Assembly: GCA_008080765.1 (NCBI GenBank)
Contig: SHMU01000024.1
Coordinates: 1 to 32,343 of the forward strand
Direction: 5' to 3'
DNA from: Promethearchaeota archaeon
Lineage (GTDB): Archaea; Asgardarchaeota; Lokiarchaeia; Sigyniarchaeales; SOKP01
DNA length: 32,343 nucleotides
Shown here piece by piece: positions 24,182-32,342 of this stretch. Position 1 is the first letter of the stretch, and every line of letters starts with the position of its first letter. The notes beneath the pieces are model-generated. The model saw only the letters and a program-made list of their open reading frames with translations, did not search any database and was not told the origin of the DNA. Position numbers and translations under genes: made by a program.

Positions 24182-25519
24182 CTATTTTAAAAAGTCTTTT
24201 AAGTCCTCATTTAATTCTGATAATTTTGTCAATTTTTCATGGCTCTTTTCTCTAATGAGTTCTTCCATCTCCTTGATCGTGTTAAGTACTTTATCAATGG
24301 CGGAACTTTTTGAGTGATGGCTCTTTTCTTGATATTCTTCCAATTTTCTAGTTATCATACTTTTATTATTTTCTATAATAGTTTGTGTCTCATCATTAAT
24401 ATTTTTGAAATTTTCAATAAGAGATTGCATATTTTTTATATATCTCTCTTGTGATACAATTTTATCTTCAATTTGACTTAACTCTTGTTGGTTCTTAGAA
24501 ATATCTTCATCAATCTGTTTTGTAATTATATTCGTAATGCTTTCTTGCATTGAGTTAAATTTATGAGTAAGTTGCCGAATTATATCCTCAAAATTTTGAA
24601 GCTCATTGAAATAACGATTAACAGTTCCAATATTTCTTTCTACTAACTCGTTTATCTGATTTAGTAGATGTTTATTTACCATATCTATTCCCTTGGGAAG
24701 GGAAGTATTGATAGTAGTAAAAGAATTTATTAATTCTTTACTTCCATCCATTAAAGCGGAATTCAGTTTTTTAAACCACTGATTGATTTGATTAGTAAAC
24801 AAGTTAAGAGTACTATCTACTATTTCTGAACTGGCATCTGGAATGAGATCTTGGGAAGAATACTTATCCTCTATTCCCTCCTCAGTCAAGGGAATTGCCT
24901 GTAAATCATCCCTTTTAAACCCTGCCTCATCTAAGTCTTCACCAATTAAAATTGGCTTTTCTTTTTGATAATCTTCAACGAATTTCTGAACCCATTTAAA
25001 AACTTCCAAACTATTGGGTGTTTCAATCTCAAAATCAACTTTTTCATAATCACTGCTTAATCCTTTTGCTGGTTCTTTTAATCTAAAAATAGAGAGTCCA
25101 AACTTATTTTTTTCATCTAATTGAGTAGTAGTATTAATATTAATAAAAATTGCGTTTGGATTTATCTTGGTTTGTAAATAGAGAAGATTTTGTAAATCCC
25201 TCTCATTAAGAGATTTTCCAGTTTGGAAATGAGAAGTATATAACCCTAATATTTCTAAGGTAGCGGCGGAGTATTTTTCGTGAGCTTTAGAAAGATAGTG
25301 CTTTAATGAGGTATTAGAATCAATTGATAAGTGATCTCCATGTAGGATTGGAATGGCATTTTTAATGATAAGAGTATTTTCCTTAATTTCCCCAAGCAGT
25401 ATACCTAGAACTTCTTCTAATTTTGATAATGATGGATGTCCAAAACGCAGGCTATGAGTAAGAATGTTCCTAAATGCATCTCTTTTTACCAAAGCATTAT
25501 TATATTCAGTATATGACAT
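24182..25519 (-). CDS. MPN-domain protein with a degenerate JAMM site and coiled-coil tail
   Basis: 445 residues. The MPN domain (about 8-180) aligns with the gene upstream: EEVLGILLGE keeps the catalytic Glu (E36), but the metal motif is altered. YTSHFQTG-KSLNERD has T95 for the first His, keeps H97, has N105 for Ser and keeps D108, so zinc binding is probably lost. The post-motif block GLSIFRLKEPAKGLSSDYE matches the active partner. After a linker with acidic residues, residues 240-445 are heptad-rich and predicted to form long coiled coils. The ATG lies two bases after the partner's stop with a GGGGG ribosome site, so the two are co-translated. The pair parallels Rpn8 beside Rpn11, or CSN6 beside CSN5. 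The function is inferred. Confidence 0.8.
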   Translation of the reverse strand: MSYTEYNNALVKRDAFRNILTHSLRFGHPSLSKLEEVLGILLGEIKENTLIIKNAIPILHGDHLSIDSNTSLKHYLSKAHEKYSAATLEILGLYTSHFQTGKSLNERDLQNLLYLQTKINPNAIFININTTTQLDEKNKFGLSIFRLKEPAKGLSSDYEKVDFEIETPNSLEVFKWVQKFVEDYQKEKPILIGEDLDEAGFKRDDLQAIPLTEEGIEDKYSSQDLIPDASSEIVDSTLNLFTNQINQWFKKLNSALMDGSKELINSFTTINTSLPKGIDMVNKHLLNQINELVERNIGTVNRYFNELQNFEDIIRQLTHKFNSMQESITNIITKQIDEDISKNQQELSQIEDKIVSQERYIKNMQSLIENFKNINDETQTIIENNKSMITRKLEEYQEKSHHSKSSAIDKVLNTIKEMEELIREKSHEKLTKLSELNEDLKDFLK

Positions 25520-25521
25520 AA

Positions 25522-27201
25522 TTATTCCCCCTTAGGTTGTAATTTATTTATTTTTTTTAATAATTGATTTTTTTCTTCCTCACTTTTCTTTAACTGCTTT
25601 TTAAGCTTCTCATTTTTTTCTTTCATATGAGTCATTTTTATCTCGAGTTCATTTTTTGCATTGTTAGCTTTTTGAATTTGTTTTCCTAATTTCTTTCTCT
25701 CTTTTTTTATCTCATCCATTTCTTTTTGAAGATTACTATTTTCCTCCTTTGCTTTGTTAAGTTCATTTTGCAGATCTTCATTGTTCCTCTCAAAACTTTG
25801 AATTCTTGATTTTAATGAATTCACTAATTCCTCCAAAGTAGATAAAGATGCGTGCATTTTTGTATCAACTTCATTAAATTGATTAACAAGATCTATCGAA
25901 TTTTTATGGGATATCTCTAGTTGTTCTTGTTCCTTTTTATCAAATGTTGTATATTGGTTAGTTATACCTGTAAGGATGTGATTATAGGAATCCTTAATTG
26001 ATTCTTTGCTCTCCTCTAATCCGCTTTTGAAGTAATTTATCTCCTCCTCAATATTACTCCCCAAGTTGTCTATATTTTCTATTCTTTCTTTTATTTTGTT
26101 AAATCTATGCAGAGCCTTTGTATAGTTTTCCTTAATATTTTGAGTTAATGATATTTCGATATATTCAATCGTCTGCTTGTTAAAATCATCTATTTTTGTT
26201 ACAATTGTATTAATTTGTCTCATAAAAGCTTCAATTTTTTGATATACGAAACTATTTTCTGTATCTAATTCCTTGCTTAACCCTTGTTTAATTAATTTTT
26301 GGATATTATCGACTTCTTCATTAATTTCATCAGTAAAAGATTCAAGGGTATCTCGCAAGGTAAAATTGAGCTCTGTCATGGTAGTTTGTAATTTGTGTCC
26401 CCATTCATTGACAAAATCAATGAGATTTTTAATTATTCCTTCAATTAAACTAAGAATGCCCACCTTTAATGAAGATATTATAGCATTTGAATTTATCTCG
26501 GGTGCTTTTATAGTTAAGAATTCTTTCTTGGGAATCAATACGTTTCTAAATATGTCTAATTTTTCATTTCTTTCTAAAATAGGTGCATGTTTTGTGTGGA
26601 CGCTGTTTATTAAATCAATGATTTTTGTATAGAATTTTAAACTTTGAGGAGGTTCAACAATTGCCTCCACTTCATGATATCCGGAAGCTTGTCCTTTAGA
26701 GGGCTCGTCTAATCTAAAGACCCGAAATCCATAATCATTTTCCTTGTTTAAATAGGTATGGTCAAATACGATTCCAATACCGCTGGGATTTTTTTCTTGC
26801 CAGAATAATTGATTGTGGATATCAGTTTGTGAGAAAAAGATGCCTAAATTAGGATGTGAATGATACCATCCCAAAGAAAACCATTGAAGATTATCTCCAT
26901 ATTTTTCCCATAAGTAATTATCAATTTCTCCAAAATCACCTAATTGCTCAGCAGAAAATCGTACTTCTATAGCTCCTCCATGAGATACTGGAATTGCATC
27001 TTCTACAATAACCTGCTTTATCTTTCTTCCTCCATTTTCCTCATTCAGACGACCTATTAAAACGCCCATCACTTCATTAAATTGCCTCTGTTTCAATTGG
27101 TTTGAGCCAAATCGTAATACATGAACCAGCATCTTATAATAGGCAAGAGGCTTTATGATAACTGCAGGAACTTCGGAATTTTTAGTTTTATCATTTATCA
27201 C
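25522..27201 (-). CDS. MPN/JAMM metalloprotease-like protein (Rpn11-type site) with long coiled coil
   Basis: 559 residues. The MPN domain (about 14-200) has all JAMM residues: E43 in EVMGVLIG, and H114-x-H116-x7-S124-x2-D127 in GWYHSHPNLGIFFSQTD, very close to Rpn11. JAMM enzymes of this kind are zinc-dependent isopeptidases that remove ubiquitin-like proteins. Residues 240-559 are coiled coil, with the last 90 very rich in Lys/Glu/Asn heptads. Rpn11 is about 310 residues, so the tail is an extra feature that may drive assembly. It starts with GTG at 27201; no ATG is available. It is first in a two-gene operon with the inactive-looking MPN paralogue. No ubiquitin-like substrate gene is in the window; a role outside the ubiquitin system cannot be excluded. 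Confidence 0.85.
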   Translation of the reverse strand: MINDKTKNSEVPAVIIKPLAYYKMLVHVLRFGSNQLKQRQFNEVMGVLIGRLNEENGGRKIKQVIVEDAIPVSHGGAIEVRFSAEQLGDFGEIDNYLWEKYGDNLQWFSLGWYHSHPNLGIFFSQTDIHNQLFWQEKNPSGIGIVFDHTYLNKENDYGFRVFRLDEPSKGQASGYHEVEAIVEPPQSLKFYTKIIDLINSVHTKHAPILERNEKLDIFRNVLIPKKEFLTIKAPEINSNAIISSLKVGILSLIEGIIKNLIDFVNEWGHKLQTTMTELNFTLRDTLESFTDEINEEVDNIQKLIKQGLSKELDTENSFVYQKIEAFMRQINTIVTKIDDFNKQTIEYIEISLTQNIKENYTKALHRFNKIKERIENIDNLGSNIEEEINYFKSGLEESKESIKDSYNHILTGITNQYTTFDKKEQEQLEISHKNSIDLVNQFNEVDTKMHASLSTLEELVNSLKSRIQSFERNNEDLQNELNKAKEENSNLQKEMDEIKKERKKLGKQIQKANNAKNELEIKMTHMKEKNEKLKKQLKKSEEEKNQLLKKINKLQPKGE

Positions 27202-27456
27202 AATTTATTCACATTATCTATGAGTTTATTTTTATCGAGATAAATTATTATTTCTTATTATGTGTTGTATTAATAATATTATATGTTTTATTTATTTTCT
27301 ACAAGAAAGCTTACTCTTTATTAAAATAATTTACATTTAGTTGTTTATTCTTATTGTTTCTTTTAATCTTGTATAATTTCTTATTATAATTCATTAATTT
27401 AATTTTTTGGCATCCATTCTAAGTTTTTTATTTTAAACAAGGGAAAAGACACCAAA

Positions 27457-28620
27457 TTAATGGTTCAATTCTTTCTTTTTTATCATTCGATTTGCCAAAA
27501 AAGATGAAAGGCGTGAAATCTGGACTTTTAGGCTAAAATATGGTCCAAATTTATTATAAATGATCCTCAATCCAACAAAGAAAAGAAAAATAATAAGCAG
27601 AGAAACAAAGAATCCTAGTGAAATCGTAAATTTTTGAAATAATAAAGGAAAAAGGATCTCATGAACTATAAATATAGTAAGTGAGTAATAAGAAAAATAG
27701 AAAAAAAACTTGTAATTTCCCTTGGGATGGAAATAATTACCCTGTTCAATGGTAAGTAAGATAAAAAAGAATAGTAAATTTGTCCCCAATGAATATATTA
27801 GCCAGCTAATAGAATTCCGGCTAAATTGATCCGCGAGAGAGATAAATCCACTTGTAATTATTAAAACCATACATATAATAAATAATGAGACAAGGGATAG
27901 TTTCGAGAATCTGTTGTCTTCAAATTTAGTGTCAATTATAAAGAGTTTTTCATACATTACTTCACCGACTACACTTCCAATTAGGAAGAAAGGAAAAAAA
28001 CCCAGAATTGGGGTAAAAAAAAATCCATTAAAAAAAATATAATAGAAAAGATCAAGAGGACCTTTAATTATGATTTGATCACCTGGATAGGTGAGAATAT
28101 TATTAGGAATAAACATATAGAGGATCCCATAAATGGATAATACACTTAATGCAATAATAATTTTGAGTGCCTTATTATAGTTAATCAACATTAGTGATAA
28201 GCCAATAGAACATGCTAATGTCTGAAAAATATTCCACGACCATATATTTCCAAGATATCCGCGTGAAAGATACGCTCGAAAATTATAATAGAAAAAACCT
28301 AATAGAAATAGAAAGAGTATTTGAAATAAATATTTTAAACGAATTTGTGAGTAATTCTCCTTGAAATTATCTCTGCGAATTTTATTGTGACTCTCAGTTT
28401 TACGATAATAAGAAATAGAAAAACTTATTCCTGAAATAAATATAAAACCTTCAGCTTCAGGACTTATAAATCTAATGATTAAGGAAATAATTCGAAAGAA
28501 CATATCATTTGAAAGAGTGATCGCTCCTCCTGGTACGCCCCACATCCAGGTATGAAGTAAAATCATATAGATAATTACATATCCTCGGAAAACATCAATA
28601 CTCTTTATCCTTGAGATCAT
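27457..28620 (-). CDS. Membrane acyltransferase-like protein (OpgC / HGSNAT-like), copy 1
   Basis: About 387 residues with roughly ten membrane helices. It begins MISRIKSIDVFRGYVIIYMILLHTW, the typical RxxSIDxFRG plus helix with His of membrane acyltransferases of the OpgC, YeiB/DUF1624 and HGSNAT groups. SPEAEGFIFISGISFSISY is close to the SxAxEGFVFxSG string of OpgC-like proteins. Such enzymes move acyl groups across the membrane onto sugars or polymers; the acceptor is unknown. The frame is open for 20 more codons upstream (to 28680), but homology to the next gene starts at ATG 28620, so I use that. A diverged tandem copy lies just upstream on the same strand. Confidence 0.8.
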   Translation of the reverse strand: MISRIKSIDVFRGYVIIYMILLHTWMWGVPGGAITLSNDMFFRIISLIIRFISPEAEGFIFISGISFSISYYRKTESHNKIRRDNFKENYSQIRLKYLFQILFLFLLGFFYYNFRAYLSRGYLGNIWSWNIFQTLACSIGLSLMLINYNKALKIIIALSVLSIYGILYMFIPNNILTYPGDQIIIKGPLDLFYYIFFNGFFFTPILGFFPFFLIGSVVGEVMYEKLFIIDTKFEDNRFSKLSLVSLFIICMVLIITSGFISLADQFSRNSISWLIYSLGTNLLFFFILLTIEQGNYFHPKGNYKFFFYFSYYSLTIFIVHEILFPLLFQKFTISLGFFVSLLIIFLFFVGLRIIYNKFGPYFSLKVQISRLSSFLANRMIKKKELNH

Positions 28621-28742
28621 AGAATTATTAAGTGAAATGTAATAATGAACATAAACATGCTTGCCATAATAACTTATCACTAAAATTTCGATATAATAAG
28701 GAATAAGAAGGATTAAACGAAAATAATTATGAATTTAAAATT

Positions 28743-29888
28743 CTAGTCTTTTACAATTTCTTGTTTAATAATTTTTTCACTTAGATAAGTTGAGAATCGA
28801 GCAATTTGCGCCTTTAAACTGAAATACAACCCTACTTTTGCGTGCATAATTCGTAAAAACACATAAAATAGAAATAAGATTAAGAATGAGACTAAGAACC
28901 CGATCAAAGGAGTAAATCTATTATATACTGCATAAAATAAAAAGTGCTGTATTAAATACGCGCTTAATGAATAATAAGAGAAATAATAGAAGAATCTATA
29001 GCTTCGTTTGAATTTGAAATATTTGGACTGTTCTATTATATATAGTACAAAAAATAACACGAGATCTGCTCCCAAAGAATATACTACCCAAGATAGAGTA
29101 TTAATAAGGAAGATGTCAGTTGGAATAAAAACAGATATTATGATTAAAATACATCCCAATAAAATGATGGGGAGCGAGATTTTCTTTGAAAATTCGCTGT
29201 CTGGGATTTTAGTTTCGTTATTTAACGATTTTTCATAAAGAATTTCTCCAATTACAACACCAAAAAGATAAAACGGAAAGTATAGAAGAATGGGACAAAA
29301 CACAAATCCATTATATAAGAAATAATATAAGAAACTAAGCGGATCAGATAGAACAAATCGATCTCCTGGACCAGTTAGCATGCTTTCATCAATAAAAGCA
29401 AATAAAACGTAAAAGAGGATTAATGTACCTATACCAATTAGTATTTTTGTGACTTTTTTGGCCTTTCGTAAGGGCCATATTAACATCATCGAGATGGCAA
29501 GTGTTTGAAAAATAGTCCACAGCCAGAAATCCTCTAATCGCTTCCAAAATAGAAATTGTTCGAGGTTATAAGAAAAAATCCCAACAAATAATACCATAAG
29601 AGAGCGTAAAAAATGCCTTAATCGAAGTTGTTTATAATCATAATCGTGAGAATCAAGCTTATTAATAGTTTCAATTCTTTTTCGATAGGATAATATAAAA
29701 CTGACACCAGAAATTAAAATAAATCCCTCTGCTTCAGGGGAGATGAAGTATAGGGCTTTAGCGATAATAAGTAGCGTAGGTATTTCCGATAAGTTTGTTC
29801 TAATACCCCAAGCTGTAATATGTGCGATGATTAAATAGGCGATAATAAATCCTCGATAGATATCAACACTTTTTACTCGTTTAATTAT
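28743..29888 (-). CDS. Membrane acyltransferase-like protein, copy 2, apparent ATA start
   Basis: A tandem paralogue of the gene downstream. Read from ATG 29597 it would lack the N-terminal quarter, but the frame is open further upstream and encodes the missing family part: IIKRVKSVDIYRGFIIAYL, then YFISPEAEGFILISGVSF, then ILSYRKR. A TGA at 29892-29894 closes the frame, and between it and KRVKSVD there is no ATG, GTG or TTG preceding the homologous part other than TTA, ATA and ATT codons. The ATA at 29888 aligns exactly with the ATG of copy 1. Either ATA initiates, or the start was lost by mutation or sequencing error. With that start it has 381 residues and about ten helices, like copy 1. 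Confidence 0.7.
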   Translation of the reverse strand: MIKRVKSVDIYRGFIIAYLIIAHITAWGIRTNLSEIPTLLIIAKALYFISPEAEGFILISGVSFILSYRKRIETINKLDSHDYDYKQLRLRHFLRSLMVLFVGIFSYNLEQFLFWKRLEDFWLWTIFQTLAISMMLIWPLRKAKKVTKILIGIGTLILFYVLFAFIDESMLTGPGDRFVLSDPLSFLYYFLYNGFVFCPILLYFPFYLFGVVIGEILYEKSLNNETKIPDSEFSKKISLPIILLGCILIIISVFIPTDIFLINTLSWVVYSLGADLVLFFVLYIIEQSKYFKFKRSYRFFYYFSYYSLSAYLIQHFLFYAVYNRFTPLIGFLVSFLILFLFYVFLRIMHAKVGLYFSLKAQIARFSTYLSEKIIKQEIVKD

Positions 29889-30116
29889 TAATCACTTATA
29901 GTTGGTAAATCATTCAATTGTTCGGATTAGATATTAAATAACTGATCTAATTTATTAGGGTGAACCTACACTCAAGAAATATGGAATAATATAATTAATA
30001 TATTTTTGAATAAAAACATTTTATATTTCAATGATTCCATTTTGATTTACATTGTTCACTCTTTTATATTCTAAGTCAATTGGCATCTTTTAAAAACAAA
30101 AAAATAGAATTATAAA

Positions 30117-30737
30117 TTAAGTGAGCTTTTTTCCGCAATACGGACAGTACTTCCACTCTAAATCTTTGCCACAGTATGGGCAAAAGTGCGATTTATCGCC
30201 TTGGGGCGCATTAGCAGCATTAGAGATCGCTGGCTGAGCTTGTGAGGATTTTGTTTGTGTTGATGGCGTTGCCGAAGGAATAGTTGGTAAGGTTCTTTTG
30301 GTTCCCGATGCTTGTGATTCTACTTGGAATTGCCCTTCTTGGCGCGCCTTCATTCTCTCCTGAAACATCTTACGCTTCTCTTCCTCACTTAATGCTTCTC
30401 TTGTTGCTGCTATCGGTGTGGATTGAGACGGGGGTCCTCCTGATGCTCTTTGCTGCATTTTTTGCTTTGCTTGATTCATTAAAGCTTGGGCGGATTTCAT
30501 AACTTGATGAGGGTTAATATTGGGTATTGCTGAGGTTTGTAAAACCCATCCTACAATATAATTAATGTTTGGACTAGACTCTCCCTCATCCAATTCATAT
30601 ACATTAGAAGCCAACACGCTGTTTCCTTTAACCAATCTACTGGCCCATTGATCATTGATAAGCCCTAATTGGATCTTGTAGGAAGTACCCGGAACACCAA
30701 GCTGCGCGGTCAATGGTTCAAAATTTTCTTCTGACAC
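30117..30737 (-). CDS. Protein with a C-terminal double zinc-ribbon
   Basis: 206 residues in three parts. Residues 1-95 form a folded domain I do not recognise (SYKIQLGLINDQWASRLVKGN, then YIVGWVLQTSAIPNINPH). Residues 95-178 are a Gln/Ser/Ala/Pro-rich flexible linker with a short charged helix (LSEEEKRKMFQERMKARQEG). The end has two CPYCGK knuckles (FCPYCGKDL, then YCPYCGKKL), a zinc ribbon of the kind common in archaea. It starts with GTG at 30737, with a TATA-like string near 30795-30805. It is divergent from the third JAMM gene, 258 bases away, so the two may share regulation. An adaptor role is possible; nothing shows a catalytic function. Confidence 0.8.
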   Translation of the reverse strand: MSEENFEPLTAQLGVPGTSYKIQLGLINDQWASRLVKGNSVLASNVYELDEGESSPNINYIVGWVLQTSAIPNINPHQVMKSAQALMNQAKQKMQQRASGGPPSQSTPIAATREALSEEEKRKMFQERMKARQEGQFQVESQASGTKRTLPTIPSATPSTQTKSSQAQPAISNAANAPQGDKSHFCPYCGKDLEWKYCPYCGKKLT

Positions 30738-30995
30738 TTTAAATACACTTTTTACCTTTTTTTCATAAGAACTATGTTATGGTATAATAAAGTAATATAT
30801 AAATTTATATTAATGCTATATCAAAAAAAGGCAGAAGATTTTAGGTTTCATCATTTTAGTCTCAAATGTAAATACTTCTTTAGTTATCAGTTTGAGTAAT
30901 AATACTAGAAGCCTTGGATTAAGTATAAATAAATAAAGTTATATCTATCATTAAAGAAATATTTTGAATTACTTATTTAAAATGATTTTATAATT

Positions 30996-31949
30996 ATGAC
31001 TGTTAGAATTCCCAAAAAAGCATATAAAGCAATTGTGGCAGCTTCGGTGCGATTTGCAAACACTCGATTTCCAGAAGATGACTGGCTGGAAGTATATGGA
31101 ATTTTTACAGGCAAGATTGAAGATGATGATGTAAAAATATCCGCAGCATATCCTATCACTCATCAAGTAAGAAAGCCCGAGGATATCATCGATAAAGTCT
31201 ATTGGGACACTGAAGATTATGAATCATTTAGTATTATCGATGATGAGGCATTTTCTAAAGGAGAGTTTACGGTGGGTTGGTGGCACAGCCATCCTGGCTT
31301 TAAAGTAATGATGAGCCAATTGGATGTAAAAACAACCTTGTCTTACCAGCAAAACAATCCGAAGGCTATTTCTCTGGTTTTTAATCCCACGCGGTTAATA
31401 AGACAAATTGAACTCCCCTATAAAAAAGGAGATCCTGTAATTCAATTAAAAAATGATCCAGGCTTCAAGATCTTTCGATTAGATGATGTGAATAAAGGAA
31501 TTGAAGCCTCTTATCATGAAATCATGTATGAAATTGAGGGATACGAAAGTAAGGAGCAATTAATTAAGGAAACCCAAAATTTCATCATAAATGTGACGAA
31601 CTTTTTTCCGAGAGAGCATATCTTTGAACGCTATCAGAATATCATCGATAAGCAAATTAATGAATTAGAATCAAAATTAATGGGAATAGAATCTTACTTG
31701 AAAACATTGATTAATAAAGGAGAAGCTCATAGAACAAAAGAGGTTCTAGAAGAGCAAAAAAAGGATGTTCAGCAATTTGTTGCTCAGACATATCTCTCGG
31801 TTGAAAATATTAAGGAATTCACCGATTATCTCGAATTTAAAGAAAGAGAAAAGGTAATTCCGGGAATACAAGAAATATTGATGAGATGGGATGATGCAAC
31901 GAGCGACTTAGACAAGAGATTTAAACAAATGAAGAAAGAATATACATAA
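30996..31949 (+). CDS. JAMM/MPN metalloprotease-like protein, third MPN gene
   Basis: 317 residues, near the length of Rpn11. The catalytic Glu is E32 in LEVYGIFTGK; the metal motif is H97-x-H99-x7-S107-x2-D110 in GWWHSHPGFKVMMSQLD. An extended insertion before it (DDVKISAAYPITHQVRKPEDIIDKVYW) and the block GFKIFRLDDVNKGIEASYHE after it follow the same plan as the two MPN genes at 24182-27201, so the three are related. Residues 185-317 are helical with coiled-coil character, ending in a basic tail. It is likely a zinc isopeptidase or peptidase; the substrate is unknown. It starts at ATG 30996, with TATA-like TATAAATAAAT near 30922, and is divergent from the zinc-ribbon gene. Confidence 0.85.
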   Translation: MTVRIPKKAYKAIVAASVRFANTRFPEDDWLEVYGIFTGKIEDDDVKISAAYPITHQVRKPEDIIDKVYWDTEDYESFSIIDDEAFSKGEFTVGWWHSHPGFKVMMSQLDVKTTLSYQQNNPKAISLVFNPTRLIRQIELPYKKGDPVIQLKNDPGFKIFRLDDVNKGIEASYHEIMYEIEGYESKEQLIKETQNFIINVTNFFPREHIFERYQNIIDKQINELESKLMGIESYLKTLINKGEAHRTKEVLEEQKKDVQQFVAQTYLSVENIKEFTDYLEFKEREKVIPGIQEILMRWDDATSDLDKRFKQMKKEYT

Positions 31950-32186
31950 TAATTTTCTAGATTTCACCTTAAAGTAAAAAATTAGAAAGAAAAATAATCC
32001 CCACTTTTTATTTTTCCACTTTTTTAATTATTTCAGAAGAAACTTCAGTAACTTCGTTTTCTTATGTAAGTTTTTGAAGGAATAGAAGTTTAAGCAATAA
32101 GTCTGGAAGTATCTTTAATTTTTTCTAATAAATTCAATTTTTTTGTGTAAATTGAGCAAATTATGAAACTTGATTAAAGTAGATTG
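31950..32186. other. Gene-free stretch with T-rich tract
   Basis: After the JAMM gene, T-rich runs around 31998-32035 probably end its transcript. Nothing else was recognised up to the transposon hairpin. Confidence 0.35.
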
Positions 32187-32342
32187 TCAATTACCCCACC
32201 TTGAAAGGCGGGGCTTGTGGCTCAAATCCCCATCAATTCTCCTAAAAGCTTCTGGTTCATCATCGTCCACATCTAAGGGGCTAATTGACACATAGCCCGT
32301 GTCCTTCGGATATACCGAGGGACAACTGCCCGATCTCTGATA
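32187..32342 (-). CDS. tnpB: TnpB, C-terminal tail of a second element, enters from the right edge
   Basis: On the minus strand the frame is open for 51 codons from the window edge to TGA at 32187-32189, reading RSGSCPSVYPKDTGYVSISP, then DVDDDEPEAFRRIDGD and ending LSRWGN. This is the kind of acidic/basic tail that follows the zinc ribbon in many archaeal TnpB proteins. The stop falls directly beside a GC-rich hairpin, as usual where tnpB overlaps the element's right end and omega RNA. The catalytic part lies outside the window, so the call depends on this tail and the hairpin. Confidence 0.6.
   Translation of the reverse strand, partial: YQRSGSCPSVYPKDTGYVSISPLDVDDDEPEAFRRIDGDLSHKPRLSRWGN
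32194..32213 (-). repeat. Right-end hairpin of the second TnpB element
   Basis: CCCC-A-CCTT, a GA loop, AAGG-C-GGGG: a near-perfect hairpin with one A/C mismatch, GC-rich in AT-rich flanks, overlapping the last codons of the tnpB tail. This is the position of the right-end subterminal hairpin and of the 3' part of the omega RNA. The guide would be copied from bases just beyond it (towards 32180), which are AT-rich. Confidence 0.6.

Noticed and set aside
26273-26632. 119-residue plus-strand frame opposite the MPN/JAMM gene
   Set aside because: It is antisense to coiled-coil coding sequence; no independent support.
30969-31166. Minus-strand frames of 60-65 residues opposite the third JAMM gene
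   Set aside because: They are antisense shadows of a conserved coding region; the Cys-rich look is a by-product.
24182-31949. Complete ubiquitin operon as in Caldiarchaeum
   Set aside because: No ubiquitin-like, E1, E2 or RING gene was found in any frame of this stretch; only the JAMM-type proteins and a zinc ribbon are present.
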